Source: JAGLTN01 sp035403325 (GTDB taxonomy: Bacteria > Planctomycetota > Phycisphaerae > Sedimentisphaerales > Anaerobacaceae). From it: a DNA stretch of 44,059 nt. A model generated the notes under the pieces. The model was not told where the DNA came from. It ran no database searches and saw only the letters and a list, made by a program, of their open reading frames with translations. The stretch is taken from positions 1-44,059 of the forward strand of contig CAZBKA010000004.1 in NCBI GenBank assembly GCA_964492365.1, written 5' to 3'. Numbering within the stretch: position 1 is the stretch's first letter; every line of letters starts with the position of its first letter. This document shows, in pieces, positions 14,712 through 24,157 of this stretch. The position numbers were made by a program, and so were the translations under genes.

Positions 14712-17342
14712 GTGGCCATGGTAGATAATAATGAAAAATTACCCCCTGCGATGAAGCAGTTTTGTCATTTCAAGGATAAATATCCTGATGCAATATTGTT
14801 TTTTCGCATGGGAGATTTCTACGAAACATTTTATAAAGATGCTGAAATATGTTCAAAAGTTCTGGGGCTGACACTTACAAGCAGAAGCAAAGGGGAAAAT
14901 CCTGTTCCACTGGCTGGAGTACCATTTCACGCAGTTGACGGATATCTTAAAAAAATGCTTCAGGCTGGCTATAAGGTAGCGGTCTGTGAACAGATCGAAA
15001 ATCCAAAAAATGCGATAGGCGTTGTAAAAAGAGATGTTATCAGAGTTATAACACCAGGCACATTGACCGATGATATGTTGCTAAATGCTAAAGAGAACAA
15101 TTACCTTTGCGCAATAAATCTGGGTAAAAATTCAACAGCAGCAATTAGCTGGGTAGATGTATCTACAGGGCATTTTTTTTGTATGGAAATAGACGAAAAT
15201 CGTCTTTTGGATGAATTGCTCAGGCTTTCGCCTGCAGAGTGTCTCATAGCTAATCGGAAAGGAGAACTTTTCGAAGCTGAGGGTAAAGAGCTTTCAAAAA
15301 ATATTGCTCAGCTTACAAATGCAATTATAACCGAAAGACCAGCGTGGTATTTTGATTCTTATCAGAGCCAGCAAAGATTGTTGAAGCATTTCGGCACCAA
15401 AACACTGGAAGGCTTTGGGATCAATGACAATGATAATGTAATCATCCCTGCTGGCGCCATTATTGAGTATCTTAACGAAACACAAAAAACAACACTGGGG
15501 CATATTCAAAGTCTAAAAAAAATTAAAAGGACAAACTTTCTTGAAATTGACACCACCACTTTGCGAAGTCTGGAGGTTCTCAGGACAATCAGAAGTGAAG
15601 GCCAGAAAGGTACGCTGATAAGCTGTCTGGATGAAACTTTAACTGCTATGGGAGGCAGAATGTTTCATAACTGGCTTTGTATGCCGCTTTGCGATAAAGG
15701 TGCAATCGAACTAAGGCAGGATGCAATTGAAGAAGCCATCAATGACAATTCAAGGCTAACGAATATTCGTAAATTCCTGGCAAATATTTCTGATCTTGAA
15801 AGAATCGCTGCCAGGGTAAGTACATTTCGTTCAAATGCAAGGGACCTTGTGGCTTTGGCAGAAACACTGCGAAAAATACCGGACATCCGGTCGATTCTGC
15901 AAACTTACAAAGCTGATCTCTTTGTTAAACTTGCCGCTAAATGTGACAGTATGGATGAACTAGCAGATTTACTGGAATCCGCTATTGAGCCTGAATGTCC
16001 AACCCACTTAAGAGATGGTGGTGTAATAAAAGCTGGTTTTAATGAAGAGCTTGATTCATTAAGATCAATAAACACGGATGGTCAAGGCTGGTTGAAAAAT
16101 TATCAGCATCAGCAGATTCAAGCAACGGGAATTGTTAATCTCAAGCTCGGCTTTAATAAAGTTTTCGGATATTACATCGAGATCAATCATTCAGCTGTTA
16201 ATAAGGTTCCAGCTAATTATGTGCGAAAGCAAACCATTAAAAATGCGGAACGTTACATTACGGATGAACTGAAAAATTTCGAAAATAAAGCTCTGGGGGC
16301 AGAAGAAAAATCAATTGAACTCGAATATAAGCTCTTCGAGGAAGTGCGTCAGTTTACTGCCAAGTATGTGTCAAGGCTGCAATTGCTGGCTGATATAATC
16401 GCCAAGTGTGATTGCCTTACAGCTCTTGCATATTTGGCCCATAGAAGAAACTATATCCGCCCTGAAATAACAACGGATAAGGTGCTGAATATAAAGGAAG
16501 GCAAACACCCTGTATTGGCAGAAACGCTGGCCAGTGAATTTGTTTCTAATGATGTCGAACTAGGAGATAAATGCGGGAACTGTATTATCATCACCGGGCC
16601 TAATATGAGCGGCAAAAGTACTTACATAAGGCAAGTTGCACTTCTGGTTTTGATGGCACAGACTGGCAGTTTTATACCAGCTGAGAGTGCGAAAATCTCG
16701 CTTGTTGACAGGATATTTACCCGTGTCGGAGCTTCAGATGAAATCACCAGAGGCCAATCTACATTCATGGTCGAAATGACCGAAACCGCTAATATTATCA
16801 ATAACGCAACAGAAAATTCCCTGGTGATACTTGATGAGGTCGGTAGAGGCACAAGCACTTATGACGGGCTTTCGCTGGCGTGGGCAATCACTGAACATAT
16901 CGCTACGAAATTAAGATGCCGAACCCTTTTTGCCACACATTACCATGAACTGACAGAACTTTCAGAGCTTTTTACGAATATCAAAAATTACAATGTAGCC
17001 GTCCGCGAATGGGCAGGTGAAGTCGTATTTATGCATAAAATAATCCCAGGCGGTACGGATAAAAGCTACGGCATACATGTTGCCAAACTAGCTGGATTAC
17101 CAAAGTCTATACTTTATCGTAGCAAAGAAATTCTCGAAGAACTTGAAAGCACTTTTACAAAAGAAGCAACCGGTGAACATCTAGCAAAAAACAAAACCAA
17201 AGAGCCAGACAGCGATACTTTATTTGTTCAGAAAAACAAATCTGTCATCGACAGGCTCAACTCAATTGATGTTAATAACCTCACACCCATAGAGGCGATT
17301 AATCTTCTTGTACAGATCAAAAATGAAATAAAAGATAAATAG
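14712..17342 (+). CDS. mutS: DNA mismatch repair protein MutS
   Basis: The 876-residue protein is a normal-length MutS1. It has the N-terminal mismatch-recognition motif MGDFYETF (Phe36-x-Glu38), connector and lever/clamp regions, then the ABC-type ATPase. Walker A is GPNMSGKSTYIRQ at about residue 630, with the signature region TRGQSTFMVEMTETANI, Walker B LVILDEVGRGTSTYDGLSLA and ATHYHEL. The C-terminal helix-turn-helix (NLTPIEAINLLVQIKNEI) is the dimerisation end. It binds mispairs and recruits MutL. The start is GTG at 14712 or ATG at 14718, immediately after the MnmE-like stop, so translation is likely coupled. It converges on tex with only 11 bp between stops and no visible terminator. 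Confidence 0.97.
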   Translation: MAMVDNNEKLPPAMKQFCHFKDKYPDAILFFRMGDFYETFYKDAEICSKVLGLTLTSRSKGENPVPLAGVPFHAVDGYLKKMLQAGYKVAVCEQIENPKNAIGVVKRDVIRVITPGTLTDDMLLNAKENNYLCAINLGKNSTAAISWVDVSTGHFFCMEIDENRLLDELLRLSPAECLIANRKGELFEAEGKELSKNIAQLTNAIITERPAWYFDSYQSQQRLLKHFGTKTLEGFGINDNDNVIIPAGAIIEYLNETQKTTLGHIQSLKKIKRTNFLEIDTTTLRSLEVLRTIRSEGQKGTLISCLDETLTAMGGRMFHNWLCMPLCDKGAIELRQDAIEEAINDNSRLTNIRKFLANISDLERIAARVSTFRSNARDLVALAETLRKIPDIRSILQTYKADLFVKLAAKCDSMDELADLLESAIEPECPTHLRDGGVIKAGFNEELDSLRSINTDGQGWLKNYQHQQIQATGIVNLKLGFNKVFGYYIEINHSAVNKVPANYVRKQTIKNAERYITDELKNFENKALGAEEKSIELEYKLFEEVRQFTAKYVSRLQLLADIIAKCDCLTALAYLAHRRNYIRPEITTDKVLNIKEGKHPVLAETLASEFVSNDVELGDKCGNCIIITGPNMSGKSTYIRQVALLVLMAQTGSFIPAESAKISLVDRIFTRVGASDEITRGQSTFMVEMTETANIINNATENSLVILDEVGRGTSTYDGLSLAWAITEHIATKLRCRTLFATHYHELTELSELFTNIKNYNVAVREWAGEVVFMHKIIPGGTDKSYGIHVAKLAGLPKSILYRSKEILEELESTFTKEATGEHLAKNKTKEPDSDTLFVQKNKSVIDRLNSIDVNNLTPIEAINLLVQIKNEIKDK

Positions 17343-17353
17343 CAATACCCATA

Positions 17354-19621
17354 CTAAAGTTTTATGTTGAGGAAATCACCAAAGGTATCGCCATGATTTG
17401 CTCTAGGCTTAGTATTTTGTGCCTGTGTGGCTGGTCGTTTGACTGTCGGCGATTTTTTGTCCGGCTCTTTTGCTTTGGGCTGTTCGAAAGGCTTTGATTT
17501 CATGCTAAGAGCTATTCTGCTTCTTGCAATATCAACCTCCATTACGGTAACCATAACCTTTTGCTGAACCTTAACAACGCTGGCTGTGTCCTTAACATAA
17601 CCGTCTGAAAGCTGACTTATGTGAACCAACCCATCCTGATGAACTCCGAGATCAACGAAAGCTCCAAAAGCGGTAACATTTGTTACTATCCCCGGAAGCT
17701 TCATACCAACTTGTAAATCGCTGATTTTCCCCACACCTTCTGCAAAGCTGAAAGGAACAAATGTTTCACGCGGGTCACGACCTGGTTTAGCAAGCTCATT
17801 TTTTATATCTGTCAGGGTAGGCAGTCCAACTGCGTCGGTGACATATTTATTCAGCTCAATCTTATCCCTCAGGCTGCTGTCCTTGATAAGATCAGAGACC
17901 TGACAATTAAGATCACCTGCCATCCTTGAAACAATTGGATAACTTTCTGGATGCACAGAACTTGAATCGAGAGGATTGATACCCTGCCTTATTCTCAAAA
18001 AGCCTGCACACTGCTGGAAAGTTTTTTCACCCAGGCCTGAGACTTTTCTGAAATCTTCTCTTGCTTTGAATGGACCATTCTCATTTCTGAATTGCACAAA
18101 CCTCTCCGCCAATGAAGTGCTCATGCCTGAAACGTAAGTCAAAAGCTCTTTGCTGGCGGTGTTTGCTTCGACGCCTACCTTATTTACGCAACTGATAACT
18201 GTATCATCAAGGCTTTTCTTGAGCATTTTCTGGTCAACGTCATGCTGATACTGACCCACGCCTATTGACTTGGGATCAATCTTTACTAATTCAGCCAGAG
18301 GGTCCATAAGTCTTCTGCCGATAGAAACCGCCCCTCTTACGGTAATATCATAATCCGGAAATTCTTCTCTTGCTACCGGCGAAGCAGAGTAAACCGACGC
18401 TCCACTTTCATTGACCATAACAATAGAAATATCTTTGCTTAAACCAAGTGAGTTTATATAGGCTTCAGTCTCTCTGCTTGCGGTGCCGTTGCCTATTGCT
18501 ATCGCCTGTATTCTGAATTTTTCGCAGAGGGCTTTTATTTTTTCGCCGTCCTCTATTGCCTTTATATTAGAAGTATGCGGGTAAATATTATCATTGTGAA
18601 CAAGCTTGCCCTGGGCATCGAGGCAGACTACCTTGCAACCAGTTCTGAACCCCGGGTCGAGTGCAAGTACATTTTTCTGGCCAAGAGGCGAGGCCATCAA
18701 CAACTCCCGGATGTTTTCGACAAAGACATTCACAGCTTCTTCGTCAGCTCTGACCTTGGTTTCCATTCTTATTTCAGTAGCAATGGATATAGACAAGAGT
18801 CTCTTAAAACAATCGTCAACGGCAAGACTAACCTGCTGGCTGTCCTGGCCTTGACTGGTAACAAAAAGCCTTTCAAGAATGCCGATTGCTTTTTCCTTAT
18901 CAACGTCTATTTTAAGCAGCAAAAATTTTTCCTCAACACCCCTTCTCATTGCAAGAATTCTATGTGATGGAGCTTTTGCGACAGGCTCTGACCAGTCAAA
19001 ATAATCTTTGTATTTGATCCCCTCTTCCTCTTTGCCAGCGACAACCTTGCAGATGAATTCACCCTGGCTGCGATAGAGTTCACGCATCCTGTCACGTGCA
19101 GTTTTGTCTTCTGTTATCTGCTCTGCAATAATATCACGCGCCCCTGCCAACGCATCTTCAACAGATTCAACGCCCTTTTCTTTATTGATAAATTTTTCCG
19201 CTTCTTTTTCACAGTCGATTCCTTTTTGCTGAAATATAATTTCCGCAAGGGGTTCAAGGCCTTTTTCTTTTGCAACAGTTGCGCGAGTTCTTCTTTTTGG
19301 TTTATAGGGTAGATATATATCTTCCAGATCAGTTAAATTTGTCGCAGCAAGTATATTAGCCTTGAGTTCGTCGGTCAGTTTACCTTGTTTTTCGATTGAT
19401 TCGAGGATGTACTCTCTACGTTTGTCCAGCTCGCGGAGTTGTTCGAGTAAATCTCTTATCGTGGTTATCTGTACTTCATCAAGGCTGTTTGTGGCTTCTT
19501 TCCTATACCGTGCGATGAAAGGGATCGTGCTGTCAGAATCCAATAATTCAACAACCGCCAGGACGTACTTAATGTTAATACCGGTCTGAGCGGAGATAAT
19601 AGCTATATGCTTTTCATTCAT
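17354..19621 (-). CDS. tex: Tex family RNA-binding transcription accessory protein
   Basis: The 755-residue protein has all Tex modules in order. These are the N-terminal helical domain (STIPFIARYRKEATNSLDEV), the YqgF/RNase H-like domain (LALDPGFRTGCKVVCLD), the HhH segment (VGVEANTASKELLTYVSGMS and GLGEKTFQQCAGFLRI), and a C-terminal S1 domain (GIVTNVTAFGAFVDLGVHQD, GLVHISQLSDGYV) at about residues 640-710. A Lys/Pro-rich tail follows. Tex binds nucleic acids and interacts with the transcription machinery, related to eukaryotic Spt6. A promoter sits between it and the upstream transporter gene. It is probably monocistronic. Confidence 0.96.
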   Translation of the reverse strand: MNEKHIAIISAQTGINIKYVLAVVELLDSDSTIPFIARYRKEATNSLDEVQITTIRDLLEQLRELDKRREYILESIEKQGKLTDELKANILAATNLTDLEDIYLPYKPKRRTRATVAKEKGLEPLAEIIFQQKGIDCEKEAEKFINKEKGVESVEDALAGARDIIAEQITEDKTARDRMRELYRSQGEFICKVVAGKEEEGIKYKDYFDWSEPVAKAPSHRILAMRRGVEEKFLLLKIDVDKEKAIGILERLFVTSQGQDSQQVSLAVDDCFKRLLSISIATEIRMETKVRADEEAVNVFVENIRELLMASPLGQKNVLALDPGFRTGCKVVCLDAQGKLVHNDNIYPHTSNIKAIEDGEKIKALCEKFRIQAIAIGNGTASRETEAYINSLGLSKDISIVMVNESGASVYSASPVAREEFPDYDITVRGAVSIGRRLMDPLAELVKIDPKSIGVGQYQHDVDQKMLKKSLDDTVISCVNKVGVEANTASKELLTYVSGMSTSLAERFVQFRNENGPFKAREDFRKVSGLGEKTFQQCAGFLRIRQGINPLDSSSVHPESYPIVSRMAGDLNCQVSDLIKDSSLRDKIELNKYVTDAVGLPTLTDIKNELAKPGRDPRETFVPFSFAEGVGKISDLQVGMKLPGIVTNVTAFGAFVDLGVHQDGLVHISQLSDGYVKDTASVVKVQQKVMVTVMEVDIARSRIALSMKSKPFEQPKAKEPDKKSPTVKRPATQAQNTKPRANHGDTFGDFLNIKL

Positions 19622-19667
19622 GAAAACTTAGTACCTTATAATAACAAATTTTATTCTTAAAAAGAAA

Positions 19668-19696
19668 TTAGTATGACAAAAGACCTTTGCCGTCAA
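19668..19696 (-). promoter_or_regulatory. Possible tex promoter
   Basis: Minus-strand TTGACG (19696-19691), 17-bp spacer, TACTAA (19673-19668), about 45 bp upstream of the tex start. The -35 is good (5/6), the -10 poor. Confidence 0.4.
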
Positions 19697-19728
19697 GGAA
19701 CTTTTTTGAGGACACTACGATTTTTATT

Positions 19729-20664
19729 TTAAAAAATACTTACAATAATGCCCAGAGAACCGAATGAAATAATCGTACTGAGCACTATTATTGAGGCTGC
19801 CAAATCACTATCACAGCCAAGCTGATCAGCCATAACGTAAGAAGTTGCCGCAGTCGGACAGGCCGACATTATCATTGCAATCATCAACTCATCGGCGGTA
19901 AGAACGACAAACATGGAAACCAGATAAACCACAAGAGGAGAAAAAATTGTTCTGATTACAGATGCTATCAATACCAGTTTGAAATCGCTGACAATTTTTT
20001 TTTGGCCAATCGCAGCACCTACACCTAACAGCGACAAAGGTAACGCCATCTGACCTATCGCGGTTAATGTTCTTACTGCTACCACGGGCAAGGCGGGCAT
20101 AAAAAATGAATACAAGATTCCGAGCACACAGGAAAGTAACAGCGGATTGGTTGCTACCTGCTTCGTGACTTTCAGGATTACTGCTTTACTTATTTTCTCT
20201 CTGCCAGCCAATAAAACAATTACAGCTACTATGTTATAAACCGGTATCGTCATTGAAATAACCAGCAGCGCAACAGTCTCTATTGGCTCCGATCCGTTAG
20301 CCTTAATACCTGAGAAACTGTAAATTATAATTGCCAGACCAACATATATCAGGTTTGCACGATAGCTGCCCTGCACAAAAGAACCGATTTTTTTCACAGG
20401 CATCTTTAAAATCAGTGCGATTATATAACCTAAGATAATACAACCGAACATCGAAACAATAATTGCAAAAGATATTTTGCCTGCTATCAGAAAATCATAT
20501 CGTGCTATTGCTATCTTATAAAAAAGCAAGCTTGGCAGTCCGATCCAATACAAAAGCCTGTTAAGTACCTCCACGAATTCGCCTGTTATAAAACCAGACC
20601 GCCTCAGGTGGGCACCAAGGGCAATTATCAGAAATACTGGTAATAGTGTATTTATCAAATTCAT
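19729..20664 (-). CDS. AEC family permease (auxin efflux carrier type)
   Basis: The 311-residue protein has about ten hydrophobic segments in the two-bundle arrangement of the AEC family (PF03547). Typical features are the start LINTLLPVFLIIALGAHLRR with GFITGEFVEVLNRLLYWIGL and PSLLFYKIA, and the second-half motif TAIGQMALPLSLLGVGAAIG. SACPTAATSYVMADQLG followed by DSDLAASIIVLSTIISFGSL completes the pattern. Family members export or exchange carboxylates, malate or amino acids; the substrate here is unknown. No Shine-Dalgarno sequence is visible. A minus-strand TATAAT lies at 20721-20716, but its -35 is weak. The gene is divergent from glyS. Confidence 0.92.
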   Translation of the reverse strand: MNLINTLLPVFLIIALGAHLRRSGFITGEFVEVLNRLLYWIGLPSLLFYKIAIARYDFLIAGKISFAIIVSMFGCIILGYIIALILKMPVKKIGSFVQGSYRANLIYVGLAIIIYSFSGIKANGSEPIETVALLVISMTIPVYNIVAVIVLLAGREKISKAVILKVTKQVATNPLLLSCVLGILYSFFMPALPVVAVRTLTAIGQMALPLSLLGVGAAIGQKKIVSDFKLVLIASVIRTIFSPLVVYLVSMFVVLTADELMIAMIMSACPTAATSYVMADQLGCDSDLAASIIVLSTIISFGSLGIIVSIF

Positions 20665-20751
20665 AGGCGGCCATTATCGGAAAACACCTCAAATAAGTCA
20701 AAGAATTTCCGAATCATTATAAAATAGTGGGTGTTTTTTATTGCTAAGTAC

Positions 20752-20779
20752 TTGTAATCAAAGCTGTTTTGTATATAAT
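20752..20779 (+). promoter_or_regulatory. Probable promoter of glyS-asnS
   Basis: TTGTAA (20752-20757), 16-bp spacer, perfect TATAAT (20774-20779). It leaves an untranslated leader of about 65 nt before the glyS ATG. No tRNA-like or T-box motif is obvious in that leader. Confidence 0.6.
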
Positions 20780-20849
20780 TATTGGTTTGTAATTAAAAGA
20801 CAATAGTTGCTCCTGTTAGAGCTAAAATGGATTCCAAGGATTTTTAACT

Positions 20850-22328
20850 ATGGCAAAGATTACCAAACTCGATGACATCGTATCGCTTTGTAAACGAAGA
20901 GGCTTTATCTTCCAGTCCAGTGAGATTTACGGAGGACTGGCAAGCTGTTATGATTACGGCCCTTTGGGGGTAGAGCTTAAAAATAACGTTAAAAAGGCAT
21001 GGTGGAAATCCACTGTTCAGATGCATGACAATGTTGTCGGGCTGGATTGTTCTATCCTGATGCACCCAATGGTATGGAAATCTTCAGGCCATGCTGATAA
21101 ATTTGCAGATTTGATAGCTGAGTGCAAGAAGTGCCATACCAGGACCCGTGTTGACCATCTTCAAGACCACAAGGACAAAGAGGCTGATGAACACACTGAG
21201 CATATTGCGATTGATATGGCAAAGGTTAAGGCCGAAGACCTTGTCGGTAAAGTATGCCCCAAGTGTCAAGCTGTAGGTCAATTTACGGACCCCATGCCGT
21301 TTAAACTTATGTTTGAGACGCAGATGGGTGCAAATGCAGATGACAGCATGACGCTTTACCTCAGACCTGAAACTGCTCAGGGGATTTTTGCAAACTTCAG
21401 AAACGTGCTGGATACAACAAGAGTAGATATACCTTTTGGAATTGCACAAATAGGTAAAAGCTTCAGAAATGAAGTAACCACAAAAGCTTTTACTTTCAGA
21501 ACAAGGGAATTTGAGCAGGCAGAAATGGAATTTTTCTGCGAACCTGGAACCGATGAGCAGTGGTATGAAAAATGGAAACAGGCAAGAATGCAGTGGTATC
21601 TCGACCTTGGGATAAAAAAAGAAAATCTGCGTTTCCGGGATCATGACCCGGATGAGCTGGCACATTATGCAAAGGCATGTGTCGATGTTGAATATCTGTT
21701 CCCGTTTGGTTCGGGTGACTGGCAGGAATTGGAAGGAGTTGCAAACAGAACTGACTTTGACCTGCGTCAACATCAGAGAGGTATGCGTGCGATCAATGAC
21801 TGGGTTGAGAACGGATGTGACCTTACAAAGGTTAAGCTGAAAGATGAGCCTGAAGATTATAATAAAGGACCACTCTCATATTTTGATCAAGTAAACAATA
21901 AAAGATATATTCCTTACGTTATCGAACCTTCTGCCGGTATTGACAGAAGCACTTTAGCATTTTTGGTTGATGCTTACGACGAAGAAGAAGTTAACGGCGA
22001 AACAAGAAATTTACTGCGGTTCCACCCATCGCTGGCTCCTACAAAAGTTGCGTTATTTCCGCTGTTCAAGAAAAACGGCATGCCTGAAATGGCACATAAG
22101 ATATGCGATAGCTTCAGAAAATATTTTTCCTGCTTCTATGACGAAAAAGGCGCTATCGGAAGACGTTACCGCAGGCAGGACGAAGCGGGCACTCCCTATT
22201 GTGTTACAGTTGATTTTGATAGCATCAACGACAACGCAGTAACTGTAAGAGACCGCGACTCTATGGAACAAAATAGGATATCAACTGATAATTTGCTTGG
22301 CTATCTAAGAGGAAAGCTGGAACTATGA
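20850..22328 (+). CDS. glyS: Glycyl-tRNA synthetase, alpha2 (single-chain) type
   Basis: The 492-residue class II synthetase starts with DIVSLCKRRGFIFQSSEIYG and GLASCYDYGPLGVELKNNVK. An insertion with zinc-ligand-like CKKCHTRTR and CPKCQ follows. The class II core is LRPETAQGIFANF, IAQIGKSFRNE (motif 2), FTFRTREFEQAEMEFF and motif 3 VIEPSAGIDRSTLAFL. The anticodon-binding domain begins LAPTKVALFPLF. This is the bacterial/archaeal/eukaryotic alpha2 form, not the alpha2beta2 GlyQ/GlyS pair of E. coli. The start is supported by AAGGA. The stop overlaps the asnS start by 4 bp (ATGA). Confidence 0.97.
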   Translation: MAKITKLDDIVSLCKRRGFIFQSSEIYGGLASCYDYGPLGVELKNNVKKAWWKSTVQMHDNVVGLDCSILMHPMVWKSSGHADKFADLIAECKKCHTRTRVDHLQDHKDKEADEHTEHIAIDMAKVKAEDLVGKVCPKCQAVGQFTDPMPFKLMFETQMGANADDSMTLYLRPETAQGIFANFRNVLDTTRVDIPFGIAQIGKSFRNEVTTKAFTFRTREFEQAEMEFFCEPGTDEQWYEKWKQARMQWYLDLGIKKENLRFRDHDPDELAHYAKACVDVEYLFPFGSGDWQELEGVANRTDFDLRQHQRGMRAINDWVENGCDLTKVKLKDEPEDYNKGPLSYFDQVNNKRYIPYVIEPSAGIDRSTLAFLVDAYDEEEVNGETRNLLRFHPSLAPTKVALFPLFKKNGMPEMAHKICDSFRKYFSCFYDEKGAIGRRYRRQDEAGTPYCVTVDFDSINDNAVTVRDRDSMEQNRISTDNLLGYLRGKLEL

Positions 22329-23836
22329 ATTACGCAGATAGAGTTTTAATTGAAAACCTTAAAAATCATGTAGAAAAAGAAGTAATGCTGGCAGGCTGGC
22401 TATACAATAACAGACCTAGTGGTAAGGTGCAATTCCTTACACTTCGTGATGGCAGCGGGCTTTGCCAATGTGTTATAGAAAAAGGGAAAATCGACGATGA
22501 TCTATTTGACAGCATCAAACGCCTTGGACAGGAATCATCTTTATCTGTTAGCGGTACTGTAAAAGCTGAACCACGCAGCCTAGGCGGATATGAAATTGTT
22601 GTAACCGGTGCTGAAATAATATCTGAATCCAAAGATTATCCGATTACACCCAAAGCTCACGGCATAGATTTTCTGATGAAAAACCGTCATCTGCACCTCA
22701 GAAGCCAAAGACAATGGAACATAGCTAAGATACGCCATACTGTAGTTGATTCGATAAGAAGATTTTTTAATGATAACAGCTTTACGCTGGTTGATACACC
22801 AATATTTACAACAACAGCAGGCGAAGATGCAGGTTCACTTTTTGAGGTTGACTATTTTGGTGAGCCTTTGCACTTGACGCAGACAGGGCAATTATATCTT
22901 GAAACTGCTGCAATGAGCCTTGGTAAAGTGTATTGTTTTGGGCCAACATTCAGAGCTGAAAAAAGTAAGACAAGAAGGCACCTTACCGAATTCTGGATGG
23001 TTGAGCCTGAAGTTACATTTGTTGGAATCAAAGAATTGCTCGAACTTGCAGAAAATTTCGTTTCTTTTGTTGCGCAAAATGTATTAGAGAAAAACAGGGA
23101 TCAGCTTGAACAGGTCGGTGCCAATATTGAACTTCTTGAAAAAATAAAACCGCCCTTCTATAGACTAACCTATAGCGATGCAGTTGATATACTCACCGGA
23201 GAAAAAACAAAAGAATTCATGGCAAAACAGCTTGCAGAATTCTACCAGCAGAAAAAACAAATCGAAGATAAATTGAGTCTGCTCGAAGAAGAACAAAAAG
23301 GCTCAATAAAAGAATGGAAACGGGACAAAAATGCAGCGGAGATCATTGAACTTCGTGCAGAACTTGCTGAAAACGAAACAAAAATAGAGAATAATCCGAA
23401 ACATGCTCAGCTTGCTGCTGATTTCAAATGGGGTAAGGACCTGGGCGGCAGCGACGAAACTATTATTTCAATGATGCACGACAAACCAGTTTTTGTTACT
23501 CATTATCCGAAAGAAGCCAAAGCTTTTTATATGAAAACGGATCGTAACGATAATAGAGTTGTCGAAAACTTTGATATGCTGGCTCCAGAAGGGTTCGGTG
23601 AAATTATCGGCGGCTCTGTAAGAGAAGACGATTATGATGTCCTCGTCCAGAGAGCTATAGATATGGGCTTTAACCCTGAGAATTACAGCTGGTACCTCGA
23701 TCTGAGAAAATATGGTTCGGTGCCTCATGGCGGGTTCGGCTTGGGAGTCGAGAGAACGGTTGCATGGCTGACAGGTGAAAAACACATCCGCCAATGTATT
23801 GCCTTCCCAAGAATGATGGATAAAGTCTATATCTAA
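22325..23836 (+). CDS. asnS: Asparaginyl-tRNA synthetase with charged coiled-coil insertion
   Basis: The 503-residue class IIb synthetase has an OB-fold anticodon-binding domain (EVMLAGWLYNNRPSGKVQFL), motif 1 near FTLVDTPIFTTTAGEDAGSL, motif 2 FGPTFRAEKSKTRRHLTEFW and motif 3 GFGLGVERTVAWLTG. Typical AsnRS is about 430-467 residues. The extra length is a Glu/Lys/Gln-rich segment at about residues 294-366 (FMAKQLAEFYQQKKQIEDKL to NPKHAQLAADFKWG), likely a helical hairpin. It sits between YSDAVDIL and the conserved KWGKDLGG block. The class core shares features with AspRS, but overall motifs favour AsnRS. It is translationally coupled to glyS. Confidence 0.94.
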   Translation: MNYADRVLIENLKNHVEKEVMLAGWLYNNRPSGKVQFLTLRDGSGLCQCVIEKGKIDDDLFDSIKRLGQESSLSVSGTVKAEPRSLGGYEIVVTGAEIISESKDYPITPKAHGIDFLMKNRHLHLRSQRQWNIAKIRHTVVDSIRRFFNDNSFTLVDTPIFTTTAGEDAGSLFEVDYFGEPLHLTQTGQLYLETAAMSLGKVYCFGPTFRAEKSKTRRHLTEFWMVEPEVTFVGIKELLELAENFVSFVAQNVLEKNRDQLEQVGANIELLEKIKPPFYRLTYSDAVDILTGEKTKEFMAKQLAEFYQQKKQIEDKLSLLEEEQKGSIKEWKRDKNAAEIIELRAELAENETKIENNPKHAQLAADFKWGKDLGGSDETIISMMHDKPVFVTHYPKEAKAFYMKTDRNDNRVVENFDMLAPEGFGEIIGGSVREDDYDVLVQRAIDMGFNPENYSWYLDLRKYGSVPHGGFGLGVERTVAWLTGEKHIRQCIAFPRMMDKVYI

Positions 23837-23856
23837 GATTTATTCAAAAACACATG

Positions 23857-23895
23857 CCAATATTGCTTCATAATGAGTTTATAAAGCAATATTGG
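23857..23895 (+). terminator. Hairpin after asnS, terminator or processing site
   Basis: A 12-bp perfect stem CCAATATTGCTT (23857-23868) / AAGCAATATTGG (23884-23895) with a 15-nt loop starts about 20 bp after the asnS stop. No U-tract follows, so it is not a classical intrinsic terminator. The surrounding gap 23837-24157 also holds the fusA promoter candidate and nothing else recognisable. Confidence 0.5.
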
Positions 23896-23986
23896 TGATA
23901 AAATGGGGCGTTGGTTCATTTTTTTCAAAATTTAGTATGAATTTTACTTGCTTTTAACCAGATAAATATGGTAGTATGCTTCGTTC

Positions 23987-24015
23987 TTGACATTTACTAG
24001 TATAGTGAATTCATG
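23987..24015 (+). promoter_or_regulatory. Possible fusA promoter
   Basis: A perfect TTGACA (23987-23992) lies 165 bp upstream of the fusA start. With a 17-bp spacer the -10 would be TTCATG, which is poor. TATAGT at 24001 is too close. The hexamer could belong to a promoter needing an activator, or be chance. Confidence 0.3.
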
Positions 24016-24157
24016 TTTGACTCGCCTCTTACCCCTGAAAACATTAGATGAATTTTCATGGTTTTTGAGTTTAGTGAGAAATATATATAGCCAGAAGGAT
24101 AAAAAAATCTGGCATAAAAGAAAATTATTTTTTTTGAATGATGGTACTAAGAAGAAA

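Noticed and set aside
21084..21773. 229-residue open frame on the minus strand inside glyS
   Set aside because: It is antisense to well-conserved synthetase motifs, has cysteine-rich low-quality composition and no ribosome site; a shadow of the real gene.
23987..24157. N-terminal extension of 57 residues on EF-G
   Set aside because: It is open in frame but unlike any EF-G; the ATG at 24158 gives the normal protein start, and the extension overlaps the candidate promoter.
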